64,000 bases of DNA from Oscillospiraceae bacterium (GTDB lineage Bacteria > Bacillota > Clostridia > Oscillospirales > Acutalibacteraceae): the NCBI GenBank assembly GCA_902774035.1, contig CACYHA010000009.1:1-64000 (forward strand), in the 5' to 3' direction. The notes under the pieces were generated by a model. That model did no database searches and was not told the origin of the DNA. It saw nothing but the letters and a program-made list of their open reading frames with translations. Shown piece by piece: positions 17,917-26,840 of this stretch. Every line of letters begins with the position of its first letter. Position 1 is the first letter of the stretch. Made by a program: the position numbers and the translations under genes.

Positions 17917-17956
17917 AATGAATGCTCCTTTACAAGAAAAATGGGGCTGTTGCGGA

Positions 17957-19564
<1,608 letters not shown>

Positions 19565-19568
19565 CTAT

Positions 19569-19904
19569 TCATTCCGATCGCCGGATGCTTTCAACAAATG
19601 TGTCCATCTCGCCGAAGATAACCTCCACGATAATCGACCAGTTGATGCCTTCGTAATCGTGCACCAATCTGTGCCGCAGACCCGAAACAAGATTCCACGG
19701 GATCTCCGGCCGCGCGTCTTTATAGTCCGCACTGATCTGATAGACCTGCTCTCCGATGTTATACAGCGGCGTTGTTACCGCCCATTGCGAAAACTCATCC
19801 GACAAAAGCGTTTCTTTTGTGATCTGATGCTCGTCCATCTGCGCTTTCAGTTTTTCCCAGAGGTCAATGATCTTTTTGATCCGTTCTTTGTCTGATCTCA
19901 GCAC
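19569..19904 (-). CDS. hepT: HepT-like toxin (DUF86 family)
   Basis: 111 aa. HEPN-fold ribonuclease of the type VII toxin-antitoxin pair HepT/MntA. The catalytic R-x4-H-x-Y motif is intact: Arg77, His82, Tyr84 in GLRHRLVHDY. The GTG at 19904 is inferred because it overlaps the mntA stop; a longer frame to 19967 would overlap mntA heavily and lacks a ribosome site. Confidence 0.85.
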   Translation of the reverse strand: MLRSDKERIKKIIDLWEKLKAQMDEHQITKETLLSDEFSQWAVTTPLYNIGEQVYQISADYKDARPEIPWNLVSGLRHRLVHDYEGINWSIIVEVIFGEMDTFVESIRRSE

Positions 19905-20191
19905 GCGATCCTGACCCCCTCTTTCATCAGCGCTTCGTAAAAGGGGGTACCGGGCGTCACTTCGCAAAGCTCAAAAGCGTCAACCGCTTTTCCGGTCATC
20001 TGGCGCAGATCTTCTGCAAAAGCAAAAATGTTCGTCTTTTTGAAGTTTTCGCCGCCGATCACGAGAATGTCGATGTCGGAATCCGCCGTTTCCTCGCCGC
20101 GGGCATAAGAACCGAACAGCAGCGCGGCCTGGGCATGATAGCGCACCAGCAGACGCTTCACCGCTTCTTCGATCTCCGCTCTTGAAAGCAT
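19898..20191 (-). CDS. mntA: MntA-like nucleotidyltransferase antitoxin
   Basis: 97 aa minimal nucleotidyltransferase. The GS-x10-DxD motif is complete: Gly27-Ser28 and Asp39/Asp41 in GSYARGEETADSDIDILV. Members AMPylate the HepT tyrosine to silence it. RBS AAGGAGGAGG. It lies directly downstream of the second copy of the 37-bp promoter repeat and overlaps hepT by 7 bp. Confidence 0.88.
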   Translation of the reverse strand: MLSRAEIEEAVKRLLVRYHAQAALLFGSYARGEETADSDIDILVIGGENFKKTNIFAFAEDLRQMTGKAVDAFELCEVTPGTPFYEALMKEGVRIAC

Positions 20192-20214
20192 GACGTTCGC
20201 CTCCTCCTTTTTTC

Positions 20215-20251
20215 TTCATTATACCCGACTTGGCGGGAAAAAGCAATGATT
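20215..20251 (-). repeat. 37-bp direct repeat, copy 2, carrying the mntA promoter
   Basis: Exact copy of 19482-19518. TTGCTT at 20241-20246, 17 bp, TATAAT at 20218-20223, reading into mntA. Confidence 0.9.
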
Positions 20252-20266
20252 CCGGCGCAAAATCAG

Positions 20267-20295
20267 TTGACTTTTTTTCAGAAATCCTGTAAGAT
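20267..20295 (+). promoter_or_regulatory. Promoter for eda-kdgK
   Basis: TTGACT at 20267-20272, 17 bp, TAAGAT at 20290-20295. It is divergent from the mntA promoter only about 20 bp away. Confidence 0.75.
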
Positions 20296-20327
20296 AAACT
20301 GGAATCCAAACCAAAGGAGCCATGTAT

Positions 20328-20966
20328 ATGAAAGATATCAGCGCAAAGATCGCGGCTTACGGGGTCGTGCCCGTTGTCGTGCTCAATCATCCCTCCGAAG
20401 CGCGTCCCCTTGCCCGGGCGCTTCTGGCCGGCGGTCTGCCTGTGGCGGAGGTCACCTTCCGCACCGACGCCGCCGAAGAATCCATCCGCATCATCACCGA
20501 AGAATTTCCGGAACTGTTTGTCGGCGCAGGCACCGTTCTGACGACCGAGCAGGTCGACCGCGCCGTTGCCGCCGGCGCGAAGTTCATTGTCTGCCCCGGC
20601 TTCGATCCGGAGATCGTGGACTACTGCATCGCGAAGGACATCCCCGTCTTCCCGGGCTGCACCACCGCTTCCGAGGTCGCCTGGGGCGTCAAGCGCGGGC
20701 TGACGAACCTCAAGTTCTTCCCGGCGGAGCAGTGCGGCGGCGTGGCGACGATCAAAGCGTTGTGCGCAGCCTATGTCGGCGTGAAATTCATGCCCACCGG
20801 CGGCATCGGCCCGAAGAACCTCGAAACCTATCTGTCCTGCGACAAGATCCTTTGCTGCGGCGGAAGCTGGATGGTGAAGTCCGACCTGATCAAGGCCGGC
20901 CGGTTCGACGAGATCGAACGCCTGACAAAAGAAGCCGTGAACATGGCGAAGGCAATTCGCAATTAA
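20328..20966 (+). CDS. eda: KDPG / 4-hydroxy-2-oxoglutarate aldolase
   Basis: 212 aa. Class I aldolase that splits 2-keto-3-deoxy-6-phosphogluconate into pyruvate and glyceraldehyde-3-phosphate. The general base Glu41 lies in AEVTFRT and the Schiff-base Lys129 in NLKFFPAE. The glycine-rich phosphate site PTGGIGPKN follows. The ATG at 20328 sits 8 bp after AAGGAG; the ATG at 20322 is too close. Followed by kdgK, so the pair converts 2-keto-3-deoxygluconate to central intermediates. Confidence 0.95.
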   Translation: MKDISAKIAAYGVVPVVVLNHPSEARPLARALLAGGLPVAEVTFRTDAAEESIRIITEEFPELFVGAGTVLTTEQVDRAVAAGAKFIVCPGFDPEIVDYCIAKDIPVFPGCTTASEVAWGVKRGLTNLKFFPAEQCGGVATIKALCAAYVGVKFMPTGGIGPKNLETYLSCDKILCCGGSWMVKSDLIKAGRFDEIERLTKEAVNMAKAIRN

Positions 20967-21147
20967 ATTTTGCAATGAAGGGGCGCCGCCTATGGCGAAG
21001 CGCCGAAAGTGTTCTGGAAAAAGTCAGAATCGACGAGTGTAAAAGCATTCAGCTTCTTTCTTTTGCGGACGAAATGTCCGGATCGAAGCGGCTTTGAACC
21101 CGCGACATCCATTGCGAATGACGAATAAAAACGAACGGAGGTACCCT

Positions 21148-22239
21148 ATGAACCTGAACTTAAAATCCGACGCCGCCTTTGACGCCGTATCCCTCGGCGA
21201 AGTCATGCTGCGCCTCGACCCCGGCGAAGGCCGCATCCGCACCGCCCGCACCTTCCGCGCCTGGGAAGGCGGCGGCGAATACAACGTCGTGCGCGGTCTG
21301 CGCCGCTGCTTCGGCCTGAAAACCGCCGTCATCACCGCCTTTGCCGAAAACGAAGTCGGCTATCTCATGGAGGACTTCATCCTGCAGGGCGGCGTGGACA
21401 CCTCTCTGATCAAGTGGATGCCCACCGACGGCATCGGCCGCATCTGCCGCAACGGGCTCAACTTCACCGAGCGCGGCTTCGGCATCCGCGGCGCCGTCGG
21501 CTGTTCCGACCGGGCAAACACCGCCATTTCCAAAGCCACGCCGGAGGACTTTGACTTCGATTACATCTTCGGCACCCTCGGCGTAAAGTGGCTGCACACC
21601 GGCGGCATCTATGCCGCGCTGAGCGAGCAGTCCTGCGAAACGGTCCTCGCCGCGATCAAAACCGCCAAGAAATACGGCACCGTGGTCTCCTACGACCTCA
21701 ACTACCGCCCCTCCATGTGGAGCGCCATCGGCGGAAAGGAAAAGGCGCAGCAGGTCAACAAAGAGATCGCGAAGTATGTGGATGTCATGATCGGCAACGA
21801 GGAGGATTTCACCGCCTGCCTCGGCTTTGAGATCGAGGGCAACGACGAAAGCCTCAAGACACTCAACCTCGACGGCTACAAGAAGATGATCAACAAAGCC
21901 GCCGCGACCTACCCGAACTTCAAGGCGGTGGCCACGACCCTGCGCACGGTCAAAACCGCCACGGTCAACGACTGGAGCGCCATCTGCTGGGCCGGCGGCG
22001 AGATCTTCAAGGCCAAGGATTACAACGGCCTCGAGATCCTCGACCGCGTGGGCGGCGGCGATTCCTTCGCCAGCGGCCTGATCTACGGTCTGATGACCAC
22101 CGGCGACGCGGAGCTGGCCGTGAACTACGGCGCGGCGCACGGCGCATTGGCCATGACCACCCCCGGCGACACGACCATGGCCCGCAAAAAGGAAGTGGAA
22201 GCCCTCATGGGCGGCGCCGGTGCGAGAGTGCAGCGGTAA
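21148..22239 (+). CDS. kdgK: 2-keto-3-deoxygluconate kinase, PfkB family
   Basis: 363 aa. Phosphorylates KDG to KDPG for the aldolase just upstream. PfkB marks are the N-terminal LGEVMLRLDPGEGRIRTA, the substrate GG region (EGGGEYNVVRGL), and the C-terminal anion-hole motif DRVGGGDSFASGLIYG with its catalytic Asp. The ATG at 21148 follows CGGAGG. The 180-bp gap after eda contains no gene or clear terminator. A terminator follows the gene at 22288-22313. Confidence 0.92.
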   Translation: MNLNLKSDAAFDAVSLGEVMLRLDPGEGRIRTARTFRAWEGGGEYNVVRGLRRCFGLKTAVITAFAENEVGYLMEDFILQGGVDTSLIKWMPTDGIGRICRNGLNFTERGFGIRGAVGCSDRANTAISKATPEDFDFDYIFGTLGVKWLHTGGIYAALSEQSCETVLAAIKTAKKYGTVVSYDLNYRPSMWSAIGGKEKAQQVNKEIAKYVDVMIGNEEDFTACLGFEIEGNDESLKTLNLDGYKKMINKAAATYPNFKAVATTLRTVKTATVNDWSAICWAGGEIFKAKDYNGLEILDRVGGGDSFASGLIYGLMTTGDAELAVNYGAAHGALAMTTPGDTTMARKKEVEALMGGAGARVQR

Positions 22240-22287
22240 GAGCGAATTGGAAATGGAAAATGGAAAATTGAAAATTTCAAAAAAAGA

Positions 22288-22313
22288 TGCCCCTGACAGT
22301 CGGGGGCATTTTT
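22288..22313 (+). terminator. kdgK terminator
   Basis: TGCCCC / GGGGCA hairpin followed by ATTTTTG. A period-7 GAAAATT-like tract (22250-22276) lies between the stop and the hairpin. Confidence 0.8.
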
Positions 22314-22344
22314 GCATACGATGCACTATGATAATAAAATGGCC

Positions 22345-22417
22345 CCGCCGAATCTCATGAAGTGAACCATTTTGTGCTGTCCGCACAAAATGGTTCACTT
22401 CAACCTCCCCGGCGGGT
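22345..22417 (-). terminator. Terminator-like hairpin with a nested 20-bp inverted repeat
   Basis: The outer stem CCCGCCG / CGGCGGG matches other terminators of the window. Inside it lies a perfect 20-bp inverted repeat, 22358-22377 against 22383-22402, with a 5-nt loop. It lies after the 3D-protein gene on the minus strand. Confidence 0.65.
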
Positions 22418-22430
22418 TCCTTTGACGGAT

Positions 22431-22465
22431 GACTACCGACTACTGACTACCGACGATCGACTATT
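22431..22465. repeat. Heptamer tract containing the stop of the 3D-protein gene
   Basis: Units GACTACC, GACTACT, GACTACC, GACGATC, GACTATT. The minus-strand stop at 22461-22463 is inside. Confidence 0.8.
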
Positions 22466-23666
22466 CCAAAATATAAATTTCCACATTCCGGCGGCCGAAG
22501 CGTTCGCAGTCGCTCTCCCGGTGCATATACAGATCCACCATGGTGTCGCTGGTGTGGATGAAGCCGCCGGTGTCCCGGGCTTCGGCGTAGCCGTAGATAT
22601 ACTGGCCGTCGGTGGAGACGATGTACATCTTCGTGCCGTAGGGAATCTCCCGCGGGTCGACCGCCACACGGCCGGGCAGAACGCTGTAGCCGGTGGAGGT
22701 GCCCCCGCCGCCGCTGTAGGCCGTGGCCTCTCCCACGAGCTTCTTTTTGTAGTTCACGGGCTTGCCGTTGACGTCCACGGGGATGTCCAGCGCCGCAGGC
22801 AGCTCGGAGATCGCGGGCCGGTCGGCAAGGCCGCTCACGCCCACGCTCCCCTTGGGGATCAGACCGGTTTTGACGCCGATGAGCAGGACCTCCGACAGCG
22901 GCTCCTTTGTCACGGCTTCGCCCAGCTTCAGGCGGCTTTTGACCTTGCCGTCCACGGTCTTTTCCAGGTAATAGATCGTGCGCTCGCCGCTCTGGCCCTC
23001 CTGGAGCACCTGTCCTTCCCCGAGATACAGGGTGTCCGTCGGCATCTCCTCGGTCGGGAAGGCGATCTTTTTCTTTTTCGCCGTTTCCCGGAAGGCCACG
23101 CGGCGCACGCGCAGTTTCATGCCCTTTTGCAGCGCGTCGTCCAGCGGCCGGGTGACGGTATCGTTCGGGCCGAGGATCACTCCGGCGGCGGCCAGAGCGT
23201 CCGCAACGGTTCCGTGGGTCTTGACGGTCTGCGTTTTCCCGTCGCAGATCACCTGCACCTTCACCGTCTGTTTCAGCGCCTCCTGCCGCGCCTGCTTCGC
23301 AAGCTCAAAAACGGCCTGCTGCAGCGGTTCGTTTTCCAAAACGCCCTCCAGAACCACGCCCAGGTCGTCTTTGCTGTGGCGCTCGACGCGGATGCTGCCG
23401 AAGGGCAGCGCCTCGGAAAAATCATCCAGATTCACCTTGTCGTATTTTTCGGGAGCAAAGGCGGTTTTTGCAAGGATCCGCGCGGGATCCGCCGTCAGCG
23501 AGAGCACCGTTTTGTGTTCGTCGCCGCAAACGACCCGCGTCACCCGGGGAAACACGCCGAAGAACGCGCAGCCTGCCATGGCAAACAGCACGCAAAGCAC
23601 GGCTGTCCAGACAAGGAGCCGCCGCGTTTTGTTCGGCGTTTTGTTTTGCTTCGGCTGTTTCCGCAT
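22461..23666 (-). CDS. G5 and 3D domain cell-wall protein (Rpf-like / YabE-like)
   Basis: 401 aa. N-terminal membrane anchor (residues 14-38), ubiquitin-like DUF348 segments (for example VICDGKTQTVKTHGTVADAL near 140-160), a G5 domain around 215-275, and a C-terminal 3D domain with its three Asp residues (AVDPREIPYG, EARDTGG, TMVDLYM). The 3D domain has the MltA-type double-psi barrel, so muralytic activity is likely. Similar proteins act in cell-wall remodelling and exit from dormancy. The ATG at 23666 follows AAGGAGG. Divergent from the phage-like lysis cassette. Confidence 0.9.
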   Translation of the reverse strand: MRKQPKQNKTPNKTRRLLVWTAVLCVLFAMAGCAFFGVFPRVTRVVCGDEHKTVLSLTADPARILAKTAFAPEKYDKVNLDDFSEALPFGSIRVERHSKDDLGVVLEGVLENEPLQQAVFELAKQARQEALKQTVKVQVICDGKTQTVKTHGTVADALAAAGVILGPNDTVTRPLDDALQKGMKLRVRRVAFRETAKKKKIAFPTEEMPTDTLYLGEGQVLQEGQSGERTIYYLEKTVDGKVKSRLKLGEAVTKEPLSEVLLIGVKTGLIPKGSVGVSGLADRPAISELPAALDIPVDVNGKPVNYKKKLVGEATAYSGGGGTSTGYSVLPGRVAVDPREIPYGTKMYIVSTDGQYIYGYAEARDTGGFIHTSDTMVDLYMHRESDCERFGRRNVEIYILE

Positions 23667-23713
23667 GGCTGCACCTCCTTCGGTTTTTGTCTGTCGCATG
23701 AGAAGTAAATAAT

Positions 23714-23742
23714 ATTATACCGCAAAAAGTTGTTTTTGTCAA
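23714..23742 (-). promoter_or_regulatory. Promoter for the 3D-protein gene
   Basis: Minus strand TTGACA at 23737-23742, 17 bp, TATAAT at 23714-23719. Confidence 0.85.
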
Positions 23743-23783
23743 ATTTTACCAATTTTCGCCCCTTGTTTCTCTTGTTTTTTAGG

Positions 23784-23797
23784 AGAACAAAAGTTCT
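23784..23797 (+). promoter_or_regulatory. LexA-box-like operator 1
   Basis: Perfect palindrome AGAAC-AAAA-GTTCT, matching the Gram-positive SOS box GAAC-N4-GTTC. It sits just upstream of the -35 of the cassette promoter. Confidence 0.75.
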
Positions 23798-23805
23798 TGT
23801 TTTGC

Positions 23806-23834
23806 TTGACAAAGCAGAATATTTGTTCTAAAAT
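23806..23834 (+). promoter_or_regulatory. Promoter of the phage-like cassette, overlapped by LexA-box-like operator 2
   Basis: Perfect TTGACA at 23806-23811, 17 bp, TAAAAT at 23829-23834. A second operator-like site, AGAAT-ATTT-GTTCT at 23816-23829, fills the spacer and touches the -10, with one mismatch in the left half-site. Two such sites 32 bp apart around one promoter are the layout expected for tight SOS repression. The rest of 23667-23988 holds only an untranslated leader of about 150 bp. Confidence 0.72.
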
Positions 23835-23988
23835 AGAATTGTACACGGAGGCGGAGTTCCTTTGTACCCGCTGATTCACTCGATGTGTGAAGATTTGCCG
23901 TCAAGATTTTCGCATCTGAGGGAAGCAGCGATTACCTTTCCGCCCGGCCCCGACGTGTATTTTTTATTTTTCCAAAAGGAGGATCCTC

Positions 23989-24723
23989 ATGACGACCATA
24001 CCCATCCAAATCTCCGGCAAGATCGCGACCTGCGAGAAGCACTATGTCATCTCGTCCAACAGCGATTATCAACTGGAATTCACCTTTGACAGCGCATGGG
24101 ACGGCGTCTCCGTGAAAACCGCGCGGCTGATTTTCGACGATCAGCGCGCCGATCTGGTCTTCACGGGGAACACCGTTGCCCTGCCGCGGATCCCGGTCTG
24201 CGCCCGGCTGTTTGTCGGCGTGTTCTGCGATACGCTGGCCTCCACCGCCACGGAGATCGGCTGCATCTCCTCCGTCGCCGACAGCGAGGCGTCCCCTGTG
24301 AGCGAATTCACGCCCGGCCAGTATGACCAGCTCGTCGCCCTGCTCAACGCCGCCCGCCTGCGCCAGATCGACGCCGTTACCCGCACAGGCAACACCGTGA
24401 CCGCCGCCTATACCGACGGCACGAGCGACAGCTTTGCGCTTTTTGACGGCGTTTCCGTGCAAAGCGCCGCCGTGGACGCCGCCGGGAACCTGACACTCAC
24501 GCTCAGCGACGGCAGCACCCTTGCCTGCGGCAATGTCCGCGGCCCGAAGGGCGACGCCTTCACCTACGCCGATTTTACCCCGGCGCAGCTCGCCGCGCTC
24601 AAGGGCGCGAAGGGCGATAAAGGCGACCCCTTCACCTTTGCGGACTTCACCCAGGCGCAGCTCGGCGCCCTCATCCAGGGCGTCTATGACCGGCTGCCCG
24701 CAGCGGAAGGAGGCTCGTTCTGA
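23989..24723 (+). CDS. Phage tail-fibre / baseplate-like protein with collagen-like motifs
   Basis: 244 aa. The N-terminal 110 residues have the shape of the receptor-binding or upper-baseplate N-domain found in phages of Firmicutes (YVISSNSDYQLEFTFDSAWDG, then TARLIFDD). A linker and short collagen-like Gly-X-Y pieces (GPKGDAF, GAKGDKGDPF) follow, each before the repeat FTYADFTPAQLAAL / FTFADFTQAQLGAL. RBS AAAAGGAGG. First gene of a five-gene transcript behind the SOS-type promoter. Its stop overlaps the start of the next gene by one base. Confidence 0.8.
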   Translation: MTTIPIQISGKIATCEKHYVISSNSDYQLEFTFDSAWDGVSVKTARLIFDDQRADLVFTGNTVALPRIPVCARLFVGVFCDTLASTATEIGCISSVADSEASPVSEFTPGQYDQLVALLNAARLRQIDAVTRTGNTVTAAYTDGTSDSFALFDGVSVQSAAVDAAGNLTLTLSDGSTLACGNVRGPKGDAFTYADFTPAQLAALKGAKGDKGDPFTFADFTQAQLGALIQGVYDRLPAAEGGSF

Positions 24724-25187
24724 TGGCGACGCTCAAAGTAAACAGCGCATCCCTGACTTCCATTGCGAACGCTCTGCGCACCGCCGGAAACACCGCCGAC
24801 GAGCTCACCTTTCCCGCCGGCTTTGTCAGCGCGATCGAAAGCCTTTCCGGCAGCACGGGCGGCGTGCAGATGGCCGTCGGCACGCAGACGCTTTCCAGCG
24901 CCGCCAGCCTGACCGTCGAAAACCTGCCCTTCACCCCGAATCGGGCGGTTTTGTTGCTCATTCGCCGCTCCACCACCAAGGGCGTGCTGGTCAACGCCGT
25001 TTCCGATCCCGGGAGCTCCGCCACGGCCTACGGCACCTATACCAATTCCACCAGCGGCTATATCAGCACCATCAACACCAACAATTTCACCTTCGGCCAG
25101 AACAGCATGACCTACACCGCCGCCTCCACCTACACGATCTACGGCATCTACCTCTATCTGGTCTGGCGCGACGAGGAGGCCGCGTAA
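24723..25187 (+). CDS. Phage tail-associated protein
   Basis: 154 aa. The opening segment (SLTSIANALRTAGNTADELTF then PAGFVSAIESL) is a motif common in tail-fibre and tail-tip proteins of clostridial phages. The rest is Ser/Thr/Asn rich and beta-like (TNSTSGYISTINTNNFTFG) and ends YLYLVWRDEEAA. No enzymatic motif. Overlaps the upstream gene and is one base from the lysin start, so translation is tightly coupled. Confidence 0.75.
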   Translation: MATLKVNSASLTSIANALRTAGNTADELTFPAGFVSAIESLSGSTGGVQMAVGTQTLSSAASLTVENLPFTPNRAVLLLIRRSTTKGVLVNAVSDPGSSATAYGTYTNSTSGYISTINTNNFTFGQNSMTYTAASTYTIYGIYLYLVWRDEEAA

Positions 25188-25188
25188 C

Positions 25189-26025
25189 ATGGCAAATTAT
25201 CTGACCTATCCCATGAAAACCATGCGCATCACCCAAAGCTACACCGGCGCGGTCTCCCATCTTCCCCACACGACGGGATCGCCGAAGGATTACCCGATCG
25301 ACGACGGCGGCAAAGACGGCGGCAAGGACGCGATCTTCTGCCCCTGCGACGAAGTCAAGGTCTTTCGCGTCTACGGTGTCGGGGAAACGGGCGTCAACAC
25401 CCTGTTTTTGCAGTCGCAGACCAAGGTGGATTTTGCCGACGGCACGCGCGACTTTTTCTGCGCTCTGCTGACCCACCCGGACGACGCGGATCTTTCCGCT
25501 CCGGCCCTTGGCAAAACCTTTTGCCGCGGGGAAGTGATCACCCGCGAGGGCAGCGACGGCGCGAGCGGCAACCACATCCACCTTTCCGCGGGCAAGGGCC
25601 GGGTGACCGGCACCGGCTGGCGGCAGAACAGCCGCCGCAAATGGGTGCTCACCTGCACCGGCGGCGCCTGCAGACCGGAGGAGCTGTTCTTTGTTGACCC
25701 GGCGTTCACCGAGGTTAGGGACAGCAAGGATCTGAAGTTCCGCATCCTGCCGACGGCAAAGGGCGGAAAGCGCGTTTTTGCGCCCGGAGTCTACCGCGTC
25801 GCCGACGCCGACATCCTCAACGTGCGCACCGGTCCCGGTCTGCGCCACCCGAAGCAAACCTTTGCGCTTTTGAGCCGGGACGCGCAGCGCAGGGTGCTGC
25901 GTCTTGCCGGCCGGCCGGTGGACGGCTACTGCAGGGGGCTTTGCTTCACCGTGACCCAAGTGGAAAACGGCTGGGGCAAAACGCCGAGCGGCTGGGTGTG
26001 TCTGGACTACTGTGAACGGATGTGA
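25189..26025 (+). CDS. Phage-type endolysin, LytM/M23-like with SH3 domain
   Basis: 278 aa. The N-terminal domain looks like an M23/LytM-type peptidase: a first metal-ligand region around YPIDDGGKDGGKD (35-47) and the HxH pair His129/His131 in GNHIHLSAG. The usual first His is not obvious, so activity is uncertain. The C-terminal bacterial SH3 domain spans about 200-275 (ADILNVRTGPGLRHPKQ ... NGWGKTPSGWVCLDYCERM) and would bind peptidoglycan. There is no signal peptide, as expected for a lysin released by a holin. Two holin-like genes follow at once. Confidence 0.8.
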   Translation: MANYLTYPMKTMRITQSYTGAVSHLPHTTGSPKDYPIDDGGKDGGKDAIFCPCDEVKVFRVYGVGETGVNTLFLQSQTKVDFADGTRDFFCALLTHPDDADLSAPALGKTFCRGEVITREGSDGASGNHIHLSAGKGRVTGTGWRQNSRRKWVLTCTGGACRPEELFFVDPAFTEVRDSKDLKFRILPTAKGGKRVFAPGVYRVADADILNVRTGPGLRHPKQTFALLSRDAQRRVLRLAGRPVDGYCRGLCFTVTQVENGWGKTPSGWVCLDYCERM

Positions 26026-26029
26026 GCCT

Positions 26030-26278
26030 ATGAACGACACCGTTCTGATCGCCCTGATTTCCCTGCTTGGCACCCTCAGCGGCACCTTTGCCGGCATCCT
26101 CACCGCCAACAAGCTGACCGCCTTCCGCATCGAGCAGTTGGAAAAGAAGGTGGAAGCTCTTGCCGTGCTGGCCGAGCGCACCTGCGTGCTGGAGACCAAA
26201 TCCAAGCTGCAGGATGAAAAAATCTCTGCCGCCGACCGTCGCATGGACGCCCTGGAACATAAAAGAACCGTAAGCTGA
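26030..26278 (+). CDS. Small holin-associated (XhlA-like) membrane protein
   Basis: 82 aa. One hydrophobic segment (residues 4-24, VLIALISLLGTLSGTFAGIL) followed by a long coiled coil with heptads (LEKKVEALAVLAERTCVLE). This shape matches haemolysin-XhlA-like partners of phage holins. The ATG at 26030 lies 4 bp after the lysin stop; a GTG at 26012 in the same frame is possible. Function by analogy only. Confidence 0.7.
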   Translation: MNDTVLIALISLLGTLSGTFAGILTANKLTAFRIEQLEKKVEALAVLAERTCVLETKSKLQDEKISAADRRMDALEHKRTVS

Positions 26279-26366
26279 AAGGAATCGCCGATCAACTCGG
26301 CATGTAAATTTTTTCCGCCAGGATTTGCACGCCCGCGTGAATCAGCGATTACGAAAGGAGAATTCT

Positions 26367-26681
26367 ATGAAGATCGATCTGACGCTGATCATCGAAGCCG
26401 TCCTCGCCCTTTTGAGCGCCGTGCTCACCGCCTTTGTGCTGCCCATGCTGCGCCGGAGGCTTTCCGACGAACAGACCGAGCGTCTGCGCACCTGGGTGCA
26501 GGTGGGGGTTGCCGCCGCAGAACAGCTCTTCGGCAGCAAAACCGGCCAGCAGAAGAAGGATTATGTCCTTTCCCTCCTGCTGAGCAAGGGGCTCGTCGTC
26601 GACGTGGACGAAGTGAACGCGATGATCGAAAGCGAAGTACACAACTTAATTCGGAATACGGAATGCGGAATTCGGAATTAA
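26367..26681 (+). CDS. Phage holin, LL-H type
   Basis: 104 aa. One N-terminal transmembrane segment (IIEAVLALLSAVLTAFVLPML), then a basic turn (RRRLSDEQ) and the helical WVQVGVAAAEQLFGSKTGQQKKDYV region typical of LL-H holins. The last codons (NTECGIRN) are encoded by a period-7 GGAATNC tract that also holds the stop, so the C-terminus may have been altered by repeat spread. RBS AAAGGAG. Confidence 0.85.
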   Translation: MKIDLTLIIEAVLALLSAVLTAFVLPMLRRRLSDEQTERLRTWVQVGVAAAEQLFGSKTGQQKKDYVLSLLLSKGLVVDVDEVNAMIESEVHNLIRNTECGIRN

Positions 26682-26691
26682 GGTCGCGGGA
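26653..26691. repeat. Heptamer tract plus GGTCGCGGG
   Basis: GGAATAC, GGAATGC, GGAATTC, GGAATTA, then AGGTCGCGGG. The same combination of a 7-bp tract and GGTCGCGGG is found near 13105-13140 and 55301-55337. Confidence 0.75.
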
Positions 26692-26765
26692 AAACAATCA
26701 GTTGTCGAAACAAACCACCCGCGAAAACACAATAACATAAACCGAACAATCCGTTAATCAAAAAA

Positions 26766-26813
26766 GACAGGGCTGCTGCAAGAACGCATAAGCGCAGGCG
26801 CAACAGCCCTGTC
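26766..26813 (-). terminator. Terminator of the xpt-BMP transporter operon
   Basis: 10-bp stem GACAGGGCTG/CAGCCCTGTC with TCTTTTTT following on the minus strand. Confidence 0.85.
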
Positions 26814-26840
26814 CATTTTCAATTCATTGTTGTGCTTTGC

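Noticed and set aside
19905..19967. Longer HepT start at 19967
   Set aside because: It would overlap most of the mntA C-terminal coding region and adds residues without homology. The GTG overlapping the mntA stop is more natural.
23989..26681. Complete prophage or tailocin
   Set aside because: No terminase, capsid, tail tube, sheath, baseplate set, integrase or att sites are seen in the window; only fibre, lysin and holin-like genes.
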